From positions 1 through 31,524 of the forward strand of contig CAZNYC010000036.1 of assembly GCA_964577175.1 (NCBI GenBank): a stretch of DNA of 31,524 bases. The letters are read 5' to 3'. The position numbers and the translations under genes were made by a program. Within the stretch, counting starts at the first letter, position 1; each line of letters opens with the position of its first letter. The notes under the pieces are model-generated. The model had not been told where the DNA came from. It was given only the letters and a program-made list of their open reading frames with translations, and did no database searches. Positions 6,955 through 14,760 of the stretch are shown here, piece by piece. This stretch comes from BS750m-G62 sp964577175. Lineage in GTDB: Bacteria; Planctomycetota; Phycisphaerae; FEN-1346.

Positions 6955-7703
6955 CCTTCGTCCGCCTCGGCGGCGTCCCCGCGGCGCGAGGCGGCCGGCC
7001 GGGCCGGCTCCTCCAGCACCGCCACGACGCACGCCACCAGCAGCAGCACGGGGCCGAGGAACTCCAGCGACTCCTCCACGTAGCCGAGCCAGCCGCCGGC
7101 CTTCCACGCCGCCAGGTTCGTTCCCAGGTGGCGGTCGAACGTGTCGTACTTGTCCATGGCCTGGGCGGCCGCCAGCAGCGCCACGCCCATCGCGAAGATC
7201 CATCCGCTGGCGGAGCGGACCTTCTCGGCCAGCAGCCGGCCCACCTCCCGCATGTGCCGCGCCACGTACACCACGAGCAGGACGGTGACGAGGATCGACC
7301 CGCCGCCCAAAACGATCTGGGCCCAGAGGGGCGTGTCCGGGCTGCCCAGGTACTTGGCCCAACTGAACGTATTGGCATCGTTCAGGATGCGTTCGTCCCA
7401 CGGCAGTTCGCGCCACAGGAACCAGGCGGTAACGAACGCCAGCAGGACCCACAGGGGACGCCGGGCCCTCCGATTCCACATGCGGACCACCATGACCAGA
7501 CACAGCGCCAGGGCCGCCGTGTACGGGACGAGGCACAGCCAGTCCATGGGCGACTCGGGCGCGAGGCCGTCGGCCGGCGAGGTGCCGGCCCGGCGGGCGG
7601 CCTCCGGCCACAGCACCGCCGCCGACACCAGTCCGAGCACCACCACGCCCACGACGACGGCCGAGGCGAGGAGCACGCGATGTCGCAGGGCGGCCTGGTC
7701 CAT
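6909..7703 (-). CDS. Six-helix inner-membrane protein, unknown
   Basis: A 264-residue hydrophobic protein with about six membrane segments, at roughly 10-31, 54-73, 83-97, 127-147, 166-182 and 212-230. Conspicuous polar motifs between them are LWRELPWDERI (96-106) and YVEESLEFLGP (209-218), with acidic residues at membrane boundaries that could be functional. The C-terminus is low-complexity and hydrophilic (GDGGGGGSSSSRS) and is the part overlapping the convergent gene by 46 bp. The minus-strand AAGGATTGAAGC before ATG gives a usable ribosome binding site. I do not recognise the family. It is last in a run of minus-strand genes, separated by a repeat-rich gap from the reductase gene. Confidence 0.75.
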   Translation of the reverse strand: MDQAALRHRVLLASAVVVGVVVLGLVSAAVLWPEAARRAGTSPADGLAPESPMDWLCLVPYTAALALCLVMVVRMWNRRARRPLWVLLAFVTAWFLWRELPWDERILNDANTFSWAKYLGSPDTPLWAQIVLGGGSILVTVLLVVYVARHMREVGRLLAEKVRSASGWIFAMGVALLAAAQAMDKYDTFDRHLGTNLAAWKAGGWLGYVEESLEFLGPVLLLVACVVAVLEEPARPAASRRGDAAEADEGQGDGGGGGSSSSRS

Positions 7704-7729
7704 GCTTCAATCCTTTCGCCCGCGGGTGC

Positions 7730-7752
7730 CACCGATTGCTTGCCAATCGGTG
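7730..7752 (-). repeat. ACAAG-loop hairpin element, copy 2
   Basis: CACCGATTG, loop CTTGC, CAATCGGTG, perfectly paired nine-base arms. Reverse complement of the element at 4900-4920 with one loop change; the shared flank GTGCC precedes both. Confidence 0.75.
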
Positions 7753-7764
7753 CGGCGTTTGTGC

Positions 7765-7788
7765 CACGGCCGGCCTCGTCCGGCCGTG
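7765..7788. repeat. GGCCGG hairpin
   Basis: Arms CACGGCCGG and CCGGCCGTG around CCTCGT. Diverged copy of the GGCCGG hairpin family, with compensated outer arm bases. Confidence 0.7.
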
Positions 7789-7807
7789 CGCGGTACCCGC
7801 CTTCTCT

Positions 7808-7831
7808 CCCGGCCGGACAAGACCGGCCGGG
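7808..7831. repeat. GGCCGG hairpin
   Basis: Arms CCCGGCCGG and CCGGCCGGG around ACAAGA, followed by CCACAC. Same module as in the 98-bp tandem unit, reverse orientation. Confidence 0.8.
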
Positions 7832-7848
7832 CCACACGGGCTTTCTCC

Positions 7849-7876
7849 GCGCGGTGGGTGCGGAGACCCGCCGCGC
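7849..7876. repeat. 28-nt palindrome, copy 3
   Basis: Arm GCGCGGTGGGT, loop GCGGAG, arm ACCCGCCGCGC; one G-T pair. Loop is the reverse complement of the canonical loop. Confidence 0.85.
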
Positions 7877-7924
7877 TACCCTTTCCTGACCCACCGCGCA
7901 AAAGGCCGAGTTAGCGTTGGTGCG

Positions 7925-8869
7925 CTAGGCTGTGCCCCCCGATGCCGACAGCAGTCGGACGAGCGCCGCGACCGCCCGGTTCGCCGGCACGTCCAGGCCG
8001 CGGGCCTCCGCCCGGGCGACGAGGGCCCCGTTCAGGTAATCGATTTCGGTAGTGCGGCCGGCCCCGAGGTCCTGGAGCATGGAGCAGCGGTTCTCGGCGG
8101 TGGCGCGGGCGGTGGCCAGGGCCGCCTCGGCCGCGCGCTCCTCCGGCAGGGCGACGCCTTCGGCCCGGGCGACGGCCTCGCCCTCCTTGGCCAGGCGCCG
8201 GGCCAGGGCCGCCGGCGTCGGCCGGTCGGCCACCTCGCCGTTACGGACGCCGGCCAGCGCGGCCACCGGGTTGATCGCCGCGTTGACGAGCAGTTTCCGC
8301 CAGAGGACGGGCGTCATGTCGGCCTCGACCCGGGCGGGCATGCCCGAGCGGCGGAGGAGATCGGCGACGGCCTCGGCCGCCGGACCGGGGGCCCGTCCCT
8401 CCAGGCCGACGTGCGTGGCGATGTTGGCGGCGTGAAGGACCTCGCCCTCGGCCACCAGGTGGGCCGCCTGATACGTGACGCCCACGAGGACGGGCGTATG
8501 GGGGATGGCTTCGGCAACCTCGTCGGCCACGCCGAGCCCGTTCTGAAGGGTGAGGAGGACGGCGTCGCCGATCCAGTCGGCGGCCGCCCGCGCCGCCGCC
8601 GACGCCTGGTGCGCCTTGGTGGCCAGGATGACGAGGTCGGGGGGCGTCGCCGGCCGGAGGCAGACGGGCACGCGGGCCGCCAAGGGCCCCGCCTCGCTGG
8701 TGAGCCGGAGGGCCCGGCCGCTGAGACGGCGCGCCCGGTCGGCGTCGTGGTCGATCAGGGTGACCCGGGGCCCGCTGGTGGGCTGGGCCAGGCGGATGGC
8801 CACGCAGAGCCCGATGGCGCCCGGCCCGATGACGGCGACGTGGTCGAACGTGCGGGGCCCGTCGGTCAC
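7925..8869 (-). CDS. panE: 2-dehydropantoate 2-reductase-like enzyme
   Basis: A 314-residue ketopantoate reductase (PanE/ApbA) family protein; the family reduces 2-dehydropantoate to pantoate with NADPH in pantothenate and CoA synthesis. Visible motifs: GPGAIG nucleotide loop (15-20), TKAHQ (84-88), LQNGLG (108-113), RKLLVNAAINPVAAL (191-205, catalytic Lys192) and RTTEIDYLNG (272-281, catalytic Glu275). Length and domain order match the family. Start is GTG at 8869, preceded on its strand by AAGGGGAAG about five bases away. Some family members act on other 2-oxo acids, so the precise substrate is not certain. It lies 115 bp downstream of the ferredoxin gene with a hairpin repeat between them. 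Confidence 0.88.
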   Translation of the reverse strand: MTDGPRTFDHVAVIGPGAIGLCVAIRLAQPTSGPRVTLIDHDADRARRLSGRALRLTSEAGPLAARVPVCLRPATPPDLVILATKAHQASAAARAAADWIGDAVLLTLQNGLGVADEVAEAIPHTPVLVGVTYQAAHLVAEGEVLHAANIATHVGLEGRAPGPAAEAVADLLRRSGMPARVEADMTPVLWRKLLVNAAINPVAALAGVRNGEVADRPTPAALARRLAKEGEAVARAEGVALPEERAAEAALATARATAENRCSMLQDLGAGRTTEIDYLNGALVARAEARGLDVPANRAVAALVRLLSASGGTA

Positions 8870-8939
8870 ACGCTTCCCCTTGGGCTGCGCCGGGTGCCGC
8901 TGCCGGCTTGCCCGCCAGTGCGCCTCACCGCCCTGGTGA

Positions 8940-8962
8940 CACTGGGTGACAAGCAGCCAGTG
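8940..8962 (+). repeat. ACAAG-loop hairpin element, copy 3
   Basis: CACTGGGTG, loop ACAAG, CAGCCAGTG; eight of nine pairs form. Loop and the flank GGCAC match copy 1 exactly while the arms have changed in step (two compensated pairs). Sits between the ferredoxin and reductase genes. Confidence 0.65.
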
Positions 8963-8984
8963 GCACCCGCGATGCGAGACGCCG

Positions 8985-9338
8985 CTACGGATGGGCCTGC
9001 ATCTGGGCCTCGCCGCTCGACTCGCTGTGCCGGACGGGATGCGGAATACGGACGGTCACGTCGCCCCGGACGCGGGCGGTGCAGGCGGCGCGGGCGTCGG
9101 CGCCGGCGCCGAGTTGTTCGAGCAGACGCCGTTCGGAATCGGTCACGGGCGACAGGGCCTCGGCCCCCTCGACGACCTCGACGAGACAGTTCCCGCACTC
9201 GTGCCGGCCCTCGCAGAGTTCGCCCGCGAAGAAATCGTCATCGACCATTTCGGCGGCCTCGTCGGCGGCGGCGAGCAGACTCGTCCCGCGAGGCACCTCG
9301 AGCGCAGTCTCATACGGCAGAAACGTGACCTCTGGCAT
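8985..9338 (-). CDS. [2Fe-2S] ferredoxin
   Basis: A 117-residue 2Fe-2S ferredoxin. The four cluster cysteines are C42, C48, C51 and C86, spaced C-x5-C-x2-C-x34-C, the pattern of adrenodoxin/ISC-type rather than plant-type (C-x4-C-x2-C) ferredoxins. The beta-grasp opening PEVTFLPYETALEVPRGTSLL is typical. The frame is open up to 9455, but the extra 39 codons come from repeat sequence, including the palindrome at 9412-9439, so the Met before PEVTF is chosen; AGAGG lies just upstream on its strand. The tail after the last cysteine (SESSGEAQMQAHP) is polar and probably disordered. The redox partner is not evident nearby. Confidence 0.9.
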   Translation of the reverse strand: MPEVTFLPYETALEVPRGTSLLAAADEAAEMVDDDFFAGELCEGRHECGNCLVEVVEGAEALSPVTDSERRLLEQLGAGADARAACTARVRGDVTVRIPHPVRHSESSGEAQMQAHP

Positions 9339-9365
9339 GCGGTAACCTCTCACACAGCCCCGTGG

Positions 9366-9395
9366 GCGCGGGGCAGGGCTCCGCCCCCGCCGCGC
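9366..9395. repeat. 28-nt palindrome family, copy 4 (30 nt, diverged)
   Basis: Starts GCGCGGGGC and ends CCGCCGCGC around a CTCCGC core. Imperfect pairing. Upstream of the ferredoxin start. Confidence 0.6.
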
Positions 9396-9411
9396 TCCAT
9401 CCCTCGTCGCG

Positions 9412-9439
9412 GCGCGGTCGGTGCGGAGACCGGCCGCGC
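9412..9439. repeat. 28-nt palindrome, copy 5
   Basis: Arm GCGCGGTCGGT, loop GCGGAG, arm ACCGGCCGCGC; one mismatch. Lies between the parvulin lipoprotein stop and the ferredoxin start. Confidence 0.8.
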
Positions 9440-9451
9440 AGGATACTCTCG

Positions 9452-10837
9452 TCACAAATTGTCGGTCATCACGCGGACGTACCCGCGCTCGTACAGATCG
9501 CGGATATACTTATCCACCTTTTCATTGAACTTGCGGTCGCGGATTTCCTTCTCCAGGTCGTCCTGCACCTCGGTGAAGGGGACGGTGCGGCCGCCCTCGC
9601 GCGCCAGCGCCTTGACCACGTGGAGCGCCTCGTCGGTCTCGACGACCGGGGCGACCTCGCCGGCACGGAGGGCGAAGAGGGCCTCGTCGACCGCCTCGAC
9701 GCGGAACGAGCCCTCGCGGATAAAGCCCCAGTCGCCACCCTTCTCGGCCATCGGCCCGTGGCTGTAGCGGCGGGCGAGCCGGGCGAAATCCTCGCCGGCG
9801 GCGGCCCGTTCGTGGACGGCCTCGGCCAGGGCCCGCGCCTCGTCGGGCCCCGCGGCCTCGGCCTTGCGGATGGTGATGAGCCCCAGCCGCACCCGCGTCG
9901 GCCGCGCGTACCGCTCCGCCCGCACTTCCTTGTAGTAGTTCAGAAGTTCCGAGTGCGTAATGTGAATCTTCGGGCCGATTTTCTTGTGCAGGTACCGCTG
10001 GACGACGAGGCGGCGGCGCTGCGCCTCGCGCCGCTCCTCGATGGACAACCCGCGTCGTTTCAGTTTCTCCTCGAGCAGGAGCGTGCTGCCGGCCTCGGCG
10101 GCCAGCCCCTTGAGCATCTTGCCCAGGGTCAGGTCGATCTGCTGCTTCTCCTCCTCGGAGAGGTCGGCCTCGGCCTCCTGGAAAACGAGGCGGCGGCTGA
10201 TTTCTTCCTTCAGGCGGATGTTGATCACCTGGCGGCACCGGCTGTGGAACGCCTCGTCGGAGTACTCCTTGCGCCACGTCCGCATCTGCGGGCGGATGGG
10301 GCCCAGGATGTCTTCGCGGGTGATCACCTCGCCGTTGACCTCGGCCAGCACCGCGTCGACGAGCACCAGCGATTCGTCGTCGTCGCCGTCGCCGGCCTCG
10401 ACCAGGATGGGCCACGTGTTGCCGCGCACCGGCGGTCCGCCGTCGCTGAGCCGGGCTTCGTACTCGGCGTCCTCGTCGGGGCGGGTCAGCGTGCCGGTGG
10501 GGGGCTCGGCCTCGCGGGGCTCGGGCTTGCCGGCCGGCTGGGCCATCTGGACGGGGTTCATCTCCTCGGCGGTGCCGCCGGCGCCGCCGTCGTAGTCGCT
10601 CCGCGCGGTCGCTTCCGGCGTCAGGGAGCCGAGAGGCCGGTCGCCGAACCGGTTCCGGCATCCGGCCACGACGAGCAGCGCCGCGACGAGCACCAGCCCT
10701 ACAGCGCTACATCGTGCGCGGTGGGTCTCCGCACCCACCGCGCCCGAACGGGCGGCCGCGGCGAGGCACGGCGAGTACGGAGACCCGCCGCGCACCACCC
10801 GGCGCTGCGATCTTCCGCCGATACGTATGGCGTTCAT
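9452..10837 (-). CDS. Parvulin-type peptidyl-prolyl isomerase lipoprotein
   Basis: A 461-residue SurA/PrsA-like foldase that would assist folding of exported proteins. A lipoprotein signal is visible as AVGLVLVAALLVVAGC, with the lipidated Cys at 60. A chaperone-like helical part includes AEVNGEVITREDIL. The parvulin domain follows (about 310-430), with ARRYSHGPMAEKGGDWGFI and LRAGEVAPVVETDEALHVVKAL. The odd point is the first 43 residues: they are encoded by two 28-nt palindromes (10766-10793 and 10716-10743), giving RRVVRGGSPYS and GAVGAETHRA ahead of the hydrophobic core. ATG at 10837 is the only plausible upstream start in frame. The native start may have been displaced by repeat insertion, so the N-terminus is uncertain while the family is not. 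Confidence 0.87.
   Translation of the reverse strand: MNAIRIGGRSQRRVVRGGSPYSPCLAAAARSGAVGAETHRARCSAVGLVLVAALLVVAGCRNRFGDRPLGSLTPEATARSDYDGGAGGTAEEMNPVQMAQPAGKPEPREAEPPTGTLTRPDEDAEYEARLSDGGPPVRGNTWPILVEAGDGDDDESLVLVDAVLAEVNGEVITREDILGPIRPQMRTWRKEYSDEAFHSRCRQVINIRLKEEISRRLVFQEAEADLSEEEKQQIDLTLGKMLKGLAAEAGSTLLLEEKLKRRGLSIEERREAQRRRLVVQRYLHKKIGPKIHITHSELLNYYKEVRAERYARPTRVRLGLITIRKAEAAGPDEARALAEAVHERAAAGEDFARLARRYSHGPMAEKGGDWGFIREGSFRVEAVDEALFALRAGEVAPVVETDEALHVVKALAREGGRTVPFTEVQDDLEKEIRDRKFNEKVDKYIRDLYERGYVRVMTDNL
10716..10743. repeat. 28-nt palindrome, copy 6, inside a gene
   Basis: Arm GCGCGGTGGGT, loop CTCCGC, perfectly complementary arm ACCCACCGCGC: canonical loop with a compensated arm change. 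Translated in frame as GAVGAETHRA just before the lipoprotein signal core. Confidence 0.88.
10766..10793. repeat. 28-nt palindrome, copy 7, inside a gene
   Basis: Diverged copy: arm GCACGGCGAGT, loop ACGGAG, arm ACCCGCCGCGC. Translated as part of RRVVRGGSPYS at the N-terminus of the parvulin lipoprotein. Confidence 0.65.
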
Positions 10838-11054
10838 GGCATGCTACCTATCTGCTTCCTCGGAATGCGACAACGCGGCGAGCGCTGACCGCGCCGTAGT
10901 CCGCCCGACCCCCTGCACGACAAACGACAACGGCCACGGCGGGATTCTTCGCTCGCTCAGAATGACAGCGCTGAGCGCGGCAGAGCGGGAAGGCCGCCGT
11001 GCGGCACCACATTATGAAACCGCTTCCGAGGTTCTTCGTAACGGGCGGCTTATT
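10838..11054. other. Intergenic region with GTCATTC-repeat fragment
   Basis: No gene. ATTCTTCGCTCGCTCAGAATGACAG around 10945-10970 is one arm of the GTCATTC-type repeat also seen at 1470-1572. GAGGAAGC and ATAGGTAGC on the minus strand precede the parvulin ATG. Confidence 0.5.
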
Positions 11055-14000
11055 CTAAGACGCCGCCGCCGGCCGGACAAGAGCGTTCTTCAGGAGCCCC
11101 AGCGCCCGGTCCGGGTCGCCGTCGCCTTCCAGCCGCCACACCAGCGTGTGCGGGTCGAGGACGCGGACGACACCGGCCTCGCGGACCGCCGCATCGTCGG
11201 CCTCCTGGAAAACGCCCGCCAGGTGCGACGCCTCCTGCAGCGTGAACACCAGGTCCGTGCCCTTACGATGGAGACTCCGCACGCCCAGGTTGCCGGCGGC
11301 GACGCGCACCGCCTCCAGGTCCACCAGGCGCCGGACCGGCGGCGAGGGCGGGCCGTACATGTCCTCGATTTCCTCGGCCACCTCCTGGAGCGTGCCCGAG
11401 GCCGCCGCCCGCTGCAACTGCCGGTACAGGCTGATCCGCTGGCGTTCGGTGGGGACGTAGTCGGCCGGCAGGAAGGCGGGCAGGTCCAACTGCACGTCGG
11501 CCCGCGGCTGCTCCTCCGACGGTTTGCCCTGGAGCCGGCGGGTGGCGGCCTCGAGCATGCGGCAGTAGAGGTCGTAGCCGACGGCGTGGATGTGCCCGGA
11601 CTGCTCCGGCCCGAGGATGTTGCCGGCCCCGCGGATCTCCAGGTCCCGCATCGCGATCCGGAACCCGGCGCCCAGGTCGGCGTACTGCTCGATCGCCTTC
11701 AGCCGCTTCGACGCCGACGGCGTGAGGGGCCGCTTCTCCGGCAGCAGCAGATAGCAGTACGCCCGGTGCTTGTACCGTCCCACCCGGCCGCGCAACTGGT
11801 GCAGGTCCGCCAGGCCGTAGCGGTCGGCGTCGTGGATGAACATGGTGTTGGCCCGGGGCACGTCGAGGCCGCTCTCGATGATGGTCGTGGAGACGAGCAC
11901 GTCCGTTTGGCGGGCGAAGAAGCGGCGCATCCGCGCCTCCAGTTCGTGCTCGTTCATCTGGCCGTGCGCAAACTCGACGACGGCCTCCGGCACGAGTTCG
12001 CGGACGCGGGCGGCCAGCGCCTCGATGCTGCGGACCCGGTTGTGGACGAAGAAGACCTGGCCGTCGCGGCCGAGTTCCCGCAGGATCGCCTGCCGGATCC
12101 GCTCGTCGTCCCACGGGCAGACCTCCGTCCGGACGGCCCGCCGGTCCTGGGGAGGCGTGGAGAGGCTCGAGATATCCCTCAGGCCCAGCAGCGACATGTG
12201 CAGCGTCCGCGGGATGGGCGTGGCCGTCAGCGTCAGCACGTCCACCGTCTGCCGCAGCGCCTTCAGGCGTTCCTTGTGCGCCACGCCGAACCGCTGTTCC
12301 TCGTCGACGATGAGGAAGCCCAGGTCCGCCGGCTCCACGTCTTTCTGAAGCAGGCGGTGCGTGCCGACGAGCACGTCCACCTGGCCCTTGCGAAACCGGC
12401 CGAGAACGTCCGTCTGCTCGCCGCGCGTCTGGAACCGGCAGAGCATCTCGACGAGGACGGGGTAGTCGGCCATCCGCTCGCGGAACGTGCTGACGTGCTG
12501 GGCGGCCAGGACGGTCGTCGGGACGAGGACGGCCACCTGCTTGCCGGCCTCGACCGCCTTGAACGCCGCGCGCACCGCCAGTTCCGTCTTGCCGTACCCC
12601 ACGTCGCCGCAGATGAGCCGGTCCATCGGGCGGGCGGACTGCATGTCGCGCTTGATCTGGTGCATGGTGGCCGTCTGGTCCTCGGTCTCCGGGTACGGGA
12701 ACGAGGCCTCGAACTCCTTCTGCCAGAGGCTGTCGTCGGGGTAGGCGATGCCGCGCCGCGTCTGCCGGACGGCCTGGACGCGGAGGAGTTCGGCGGCGAA
12801 CTGCTCGACGGCGGCCCGGGCCTGCCGCTTCTTCTCGCCCCACGCCTTGCCGCCCACGCGGGAGAGGCGCGGCTTGCCCCGAAAGCCCCCCACGTACTTC
12901 TGCACCAGGTCCACCTGCGCCGCCGGGACGTAGACCTTGACCTTATCGCGATACTCCAGGACGAGGTAGTCGGCGGTCTTCTCGCCGGCGGCGGGGTCCG
13001 GGGCGGCCGCACCGTCCCCCTGCTCGACCATCGCCGTCTCGGCCCGCCGGAGCGTCTTCATGCCGAGGTACCGCCCGATGCCGTGGACGGCGTGGACGAC
13101 CAGGTCGCCGCGCGAGAGGTCCATCCAGGTATCGAGCGCGCGGCTTTCCAGCCGCCGGCCCACCCGCCGGCGGGCCTGGTACCGCTGGAAGACCTCGTGG
13201 TTCGCCAGCACCGCCACGCCTTCGCCGACGAGGCGGAACCCGGCGCCGAGGCGGCCGATGCCCAGGCGGATGCGCCCGCGGATCTCGGGGTCCAGGCCCT
13301 CGAGGATCTCGGCCATGCGGTCGCGCTCGCCCTCGTTGTCGGAGAAGAGGACGACGGTGTCGCGGTCGGCGGCGCCTGCGAGTTCCTCGCGCACCGCCTC
13401 CGCCTTGCCGCTGAACGGGCCCACCTGCTCGGTCCGCAGGGTGAAGGCGTCGCTGGCGCCGGCGGAGGTGAAACTCGACACATCCAGCCGGACGAACGCC
13501 CGCGCCGCCCGGACGACCGCGTCGAAGCCGTACACGCCCACGGGGCTCGCCAGCCGCGCGACGAACGAGCGGCCCATCTCGGCGATCTCGAGCGGGTCCT
13601 GCCACACGATCCATGCGCCGGCGGGCAGGTAGTCGACGAGGTTCGTCGTGGTCTCCGGCGCGAGCGGCCCACCCTGGCCCGTCGGGACGAACGCGATGGC
13701 CACGTGGTCCCGGTCCTGGAGGCTTCGCTGCGTGCCCGGGTCGAACGTGCGGAGGCTCTCCAGGTCGTCGCCGAAGAACTCCAGCCGGTACGGCGACGGG
13801 GCGGTGGGCGGATACACGTCCAGGATGCCGCCGCGGACGGCGTACTGGCCGGGCTCCAGCACCAGTTCGGCCGGCCGAAAGCCGCGCGCCCCCAGCCACC
13901 GGCGGAGGTTGGCGAGGTCGTACGTCTGGCCGACGGCCAGGTGGAGCGTGTTCTCGGCCAGGTGCCGCGGCGAGGGGACCGGCTGCATCATCGCCTGGAT

Positions 14001-14651
14001 CGTCGTGACGATGACGCGGGGGGCGGCGGTCGCGCGCGCAGCGCGGCGGAAGGAGGTTGTTGCGCGGCGGGTCTCCGCACCCGCCGCGCTCGCCACCGGG
14101 GGTGGCGCCGTTCGAGCCGGCCGCGCTTTGCGAGCCGGCCGCGGGAGCGGCCGGTCATCCCCATCCGGCTTGGCACGTGCCATGCCGGACGAGGATGACC
14201 CGGTGCTTCCGCACCGGGCTCGAGAAGCGAGGTCGCCCCGAACGGCGTCGTCGCTGTCGCGCTGGCTCGCCCGCGCTGCGCGCTTTGCCTCGGCCAGCGC
14301 CCGGAGCAGGCGGAGCCGGTCGGCGAGGATCTCGTCGGAGACGTCCGCCTCGGTCGGCAGCGCCTCCCAGGCGGGGAAGACCTCGGGGTTCACGCCGGCG
14401 AGCAGCCGCCAGTCGTCGCAGGCATCGTCGACGGCGTCGACGTGGGCGAGGACGTAGACCAGCGTGGACGGGCAATCGGGCAGGCAGGCGGCGGCCAAGG
14501 CGGGCGCGCTGGATCCCCACAAGCCCTCGACGCTGGCCCGCCCCTCCTCGCGGAGGGCCTGGCGGACCACGCCGGTGACCTCCTGCCGGGCAAGGAGGCC
14601 GGTCACCGCCTCGCCCGTGGCCGGGATGTCCACCGTCTGGCCGTCTGGCAT
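11055..14651 (-). CDS. mfd: Transcription-repair coupling factor Mfd with repeat-derived insert
   Basis: A 1198-residue Mfd, the ATP-driven translocase that removes stalled RNA polymerase and recruits UvrA. The UvrB-like N-terminal part is present (CDDWRLLAG, VFPAWEALP, GQYAVRGGILDVYPP). The polymerase-interacting region follows (about 520-600, LVVHAVHGIGRYLGM). The RecG-like motor has Walker A GDVGYGKTEL (about 679), VDEEQRFGVAHKERLK (about 780) and RGRVGR. The C-terminal TRCF domain is near 1040-1150. Start is Met at 14651: the family sequence begins there and a sigma-70 promoter lies just upstream. Between residues about 123 and 208, where E. coli Mfd passes directly from ISSRLSTLYQLP to the next strand, sit about 85 Arg/Ala/Pro/Ser-rich residues encoded by palindromic repeats, all in frame. 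Confidence 0.93.
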   Translation of the reverse strand: MPDGQTVDIPATGEAVTGLLARQEVTGVVRQALREEGRASVEGLWGSSAPALAAACLPDCPSTLVYVLAHVDAVDDACDDWRLLAGVNPEVFPAWEALPTEADVSDEILADRLRLLRALAEAKRAARASQRDSDDAVRGDLASRARCGSTGSSSSGMARAKPDGDDRPLPRPARKARPARTAPPPVASAAGAETRRATTSFRRAARATAAPRVIVTTIQAMMQPVPSPRHLAENTLHLAVGQTYDLANLRRWLGARGFRPAELVLEPGQYAVRGGILDVYPPTAPSPYRLEFFGDDLESLRTFDPGTQRSLQDRDHVAIAFVPTGQGGPLAPETTTNLVDYLPAGAWIVWQDPLEIAEMGRSFVARLASPVGVYGFDAVVRAARAFVRLDVSSFTSAGASDAFTLRTEQVGPFSGKAEAVREELAGAADRDTVVLFSDNEGERDRMAEILEGLDPEIRGRIRLGIGRLGAGFRLVGEGVAVLANHEVFQRYQARRRVGRRLESRALDTWMDLSRGDLVVHAVHGIGRYLGMKTLRRAETAMVEQGDGAAAPDPAAGEKTADYLVLEYRDKVKVYVPAAQVDLVQKYVGGFRGKPRLSRVGGKAWGEKKRQARAAVEQFAAELLRVQAVRQTRRGIAYPDDSLWQKEFEASFPYPETEDQTATMHQIKRDMQSARPMDRLICGDVGYGKTELAVRAAFKAVEAGKQVAVLVPTTVLAAQHVSTFRERMADYPVLVEMLCRFQTRGEQTDVLGRFRKGQVDVLVGTHRLLQKDVEPADLGFLIVDEEQRFGVAHKERLKALRQTVDVLTLTATPIPRTLHMSLLGLRDISSLSTPPQDRRAVRTEVCPWDDERIRQAILRELGRDGQVFFVHNRVRSIEALAARVRELVPEAVVEFAHGQMNEHELEARMRRFFARQTDVLVSTTIIESGLDVPRANTMFIHDADRYGLADLHQLRGRVGRYKHRAYCYLLLPEKRPLTPSASKRLKAIEQYADLGAGFRIAMRDLEIRGAGNILGPEQSGHIHAVGYDLYCRMLEAATRRLQGKPSEEQPRADVQLDLPAFLPADYVPTERQRISLYRQLQRAAASGTLQEVAEEIEDMYGPPSPPVRRLVDLEAVRVAAGNLGVRSLHRKGTDLVFTLQEASHLAGVFQEADDAAVREAGVVRVLDPHTLVWRLEGDGDPDRALGLLKNALVRPAAAS
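14062..14089. repeat. 28-nt palindrome, copy 8, inside mfd
   Basis: Identical to the canonical copy at 6069-6096. Read in frame on the minus strand as SAAGAETRRA within the mfd insert. Confidence 0.9.
14135..14218. repeat. Compound hairpin repeat inside mfd
   Basis: About 48 bp from 14135 (CCGGCCGCGGGAGCGG and onward) match the sequence at 19137-19184 with few differences. GGTCATCCCCATCCGGC and GCCGGACGAGGATGACC form an imperfect inverted repeat around TGGCACGTGCCA. Next to it CCCGGTGC (14199-14206), TTCC and GCACCGGG (14211-14218) form a perfect hairpin. All of it is read through in the mfd frame. Confidence 0.75.
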
Positions 14652-14667
14652 AAATACCGCCGATGCG

Positions 14668-14696
14668 ATTGTAGAGCGAGACGGAGGGGAGGTCAA
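14668..14696 (-). promoter_or_regulatory. Predicted sigma-70 promoter of mfd
   Basis: On the minus strand TTGACC (14696-14691), spacer exactly 17 bp, TACAAT (14673-14668). One mismatch per box to consensus. Predicted transcription start about 14661, giving a leader of about ten bases before the ATG at 14651. This supports the Mfd start chosen. Confidence 0.65.
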
Positions 14697-14723
14697 TCGG
14701 CAAGCCACTGCGGGCCAAAATCG

Positions 14724-14752
14724 GCGAGGTGGGTACTCCAGGCCCACCGCGC
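14724..14752. repeat. 28-nt palindrome family, copy 9
   Basis: GCGAGGTGGGT, then ACTCCAGG, then CCCACCGCGC. Same loop class as 31298-31325, and like that copy it is followed within a few bases by a MITE-like element, so the pair seems to be a composite. Confidence 0.7.
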
Positions 14753-14760
14753 AGGACTTA

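Larger units (their letters stand above)
7704..7924. other. Repeat-filled intergenic region
   Basis: No gene. Holds in order an ACAAG-type hairpin, two GGCCGG hairpins and a 28-nt palindrome. The first and third match, in reverse orientation and order, components of the 98-bp tandem unit at 4487-4913. Confidence 0.7.

Noticed and set aside
9339..9455. N-terminal extension of the ferredoxin
   Set aside because: Encoded by two palindromes; the ferredoxin fold starts at 9338 with a ribosome binding site.
10827..14198. Plus-strand open frame of 1123 codons
   Set aside because: Antisense to mfd and with shadow-type composition.
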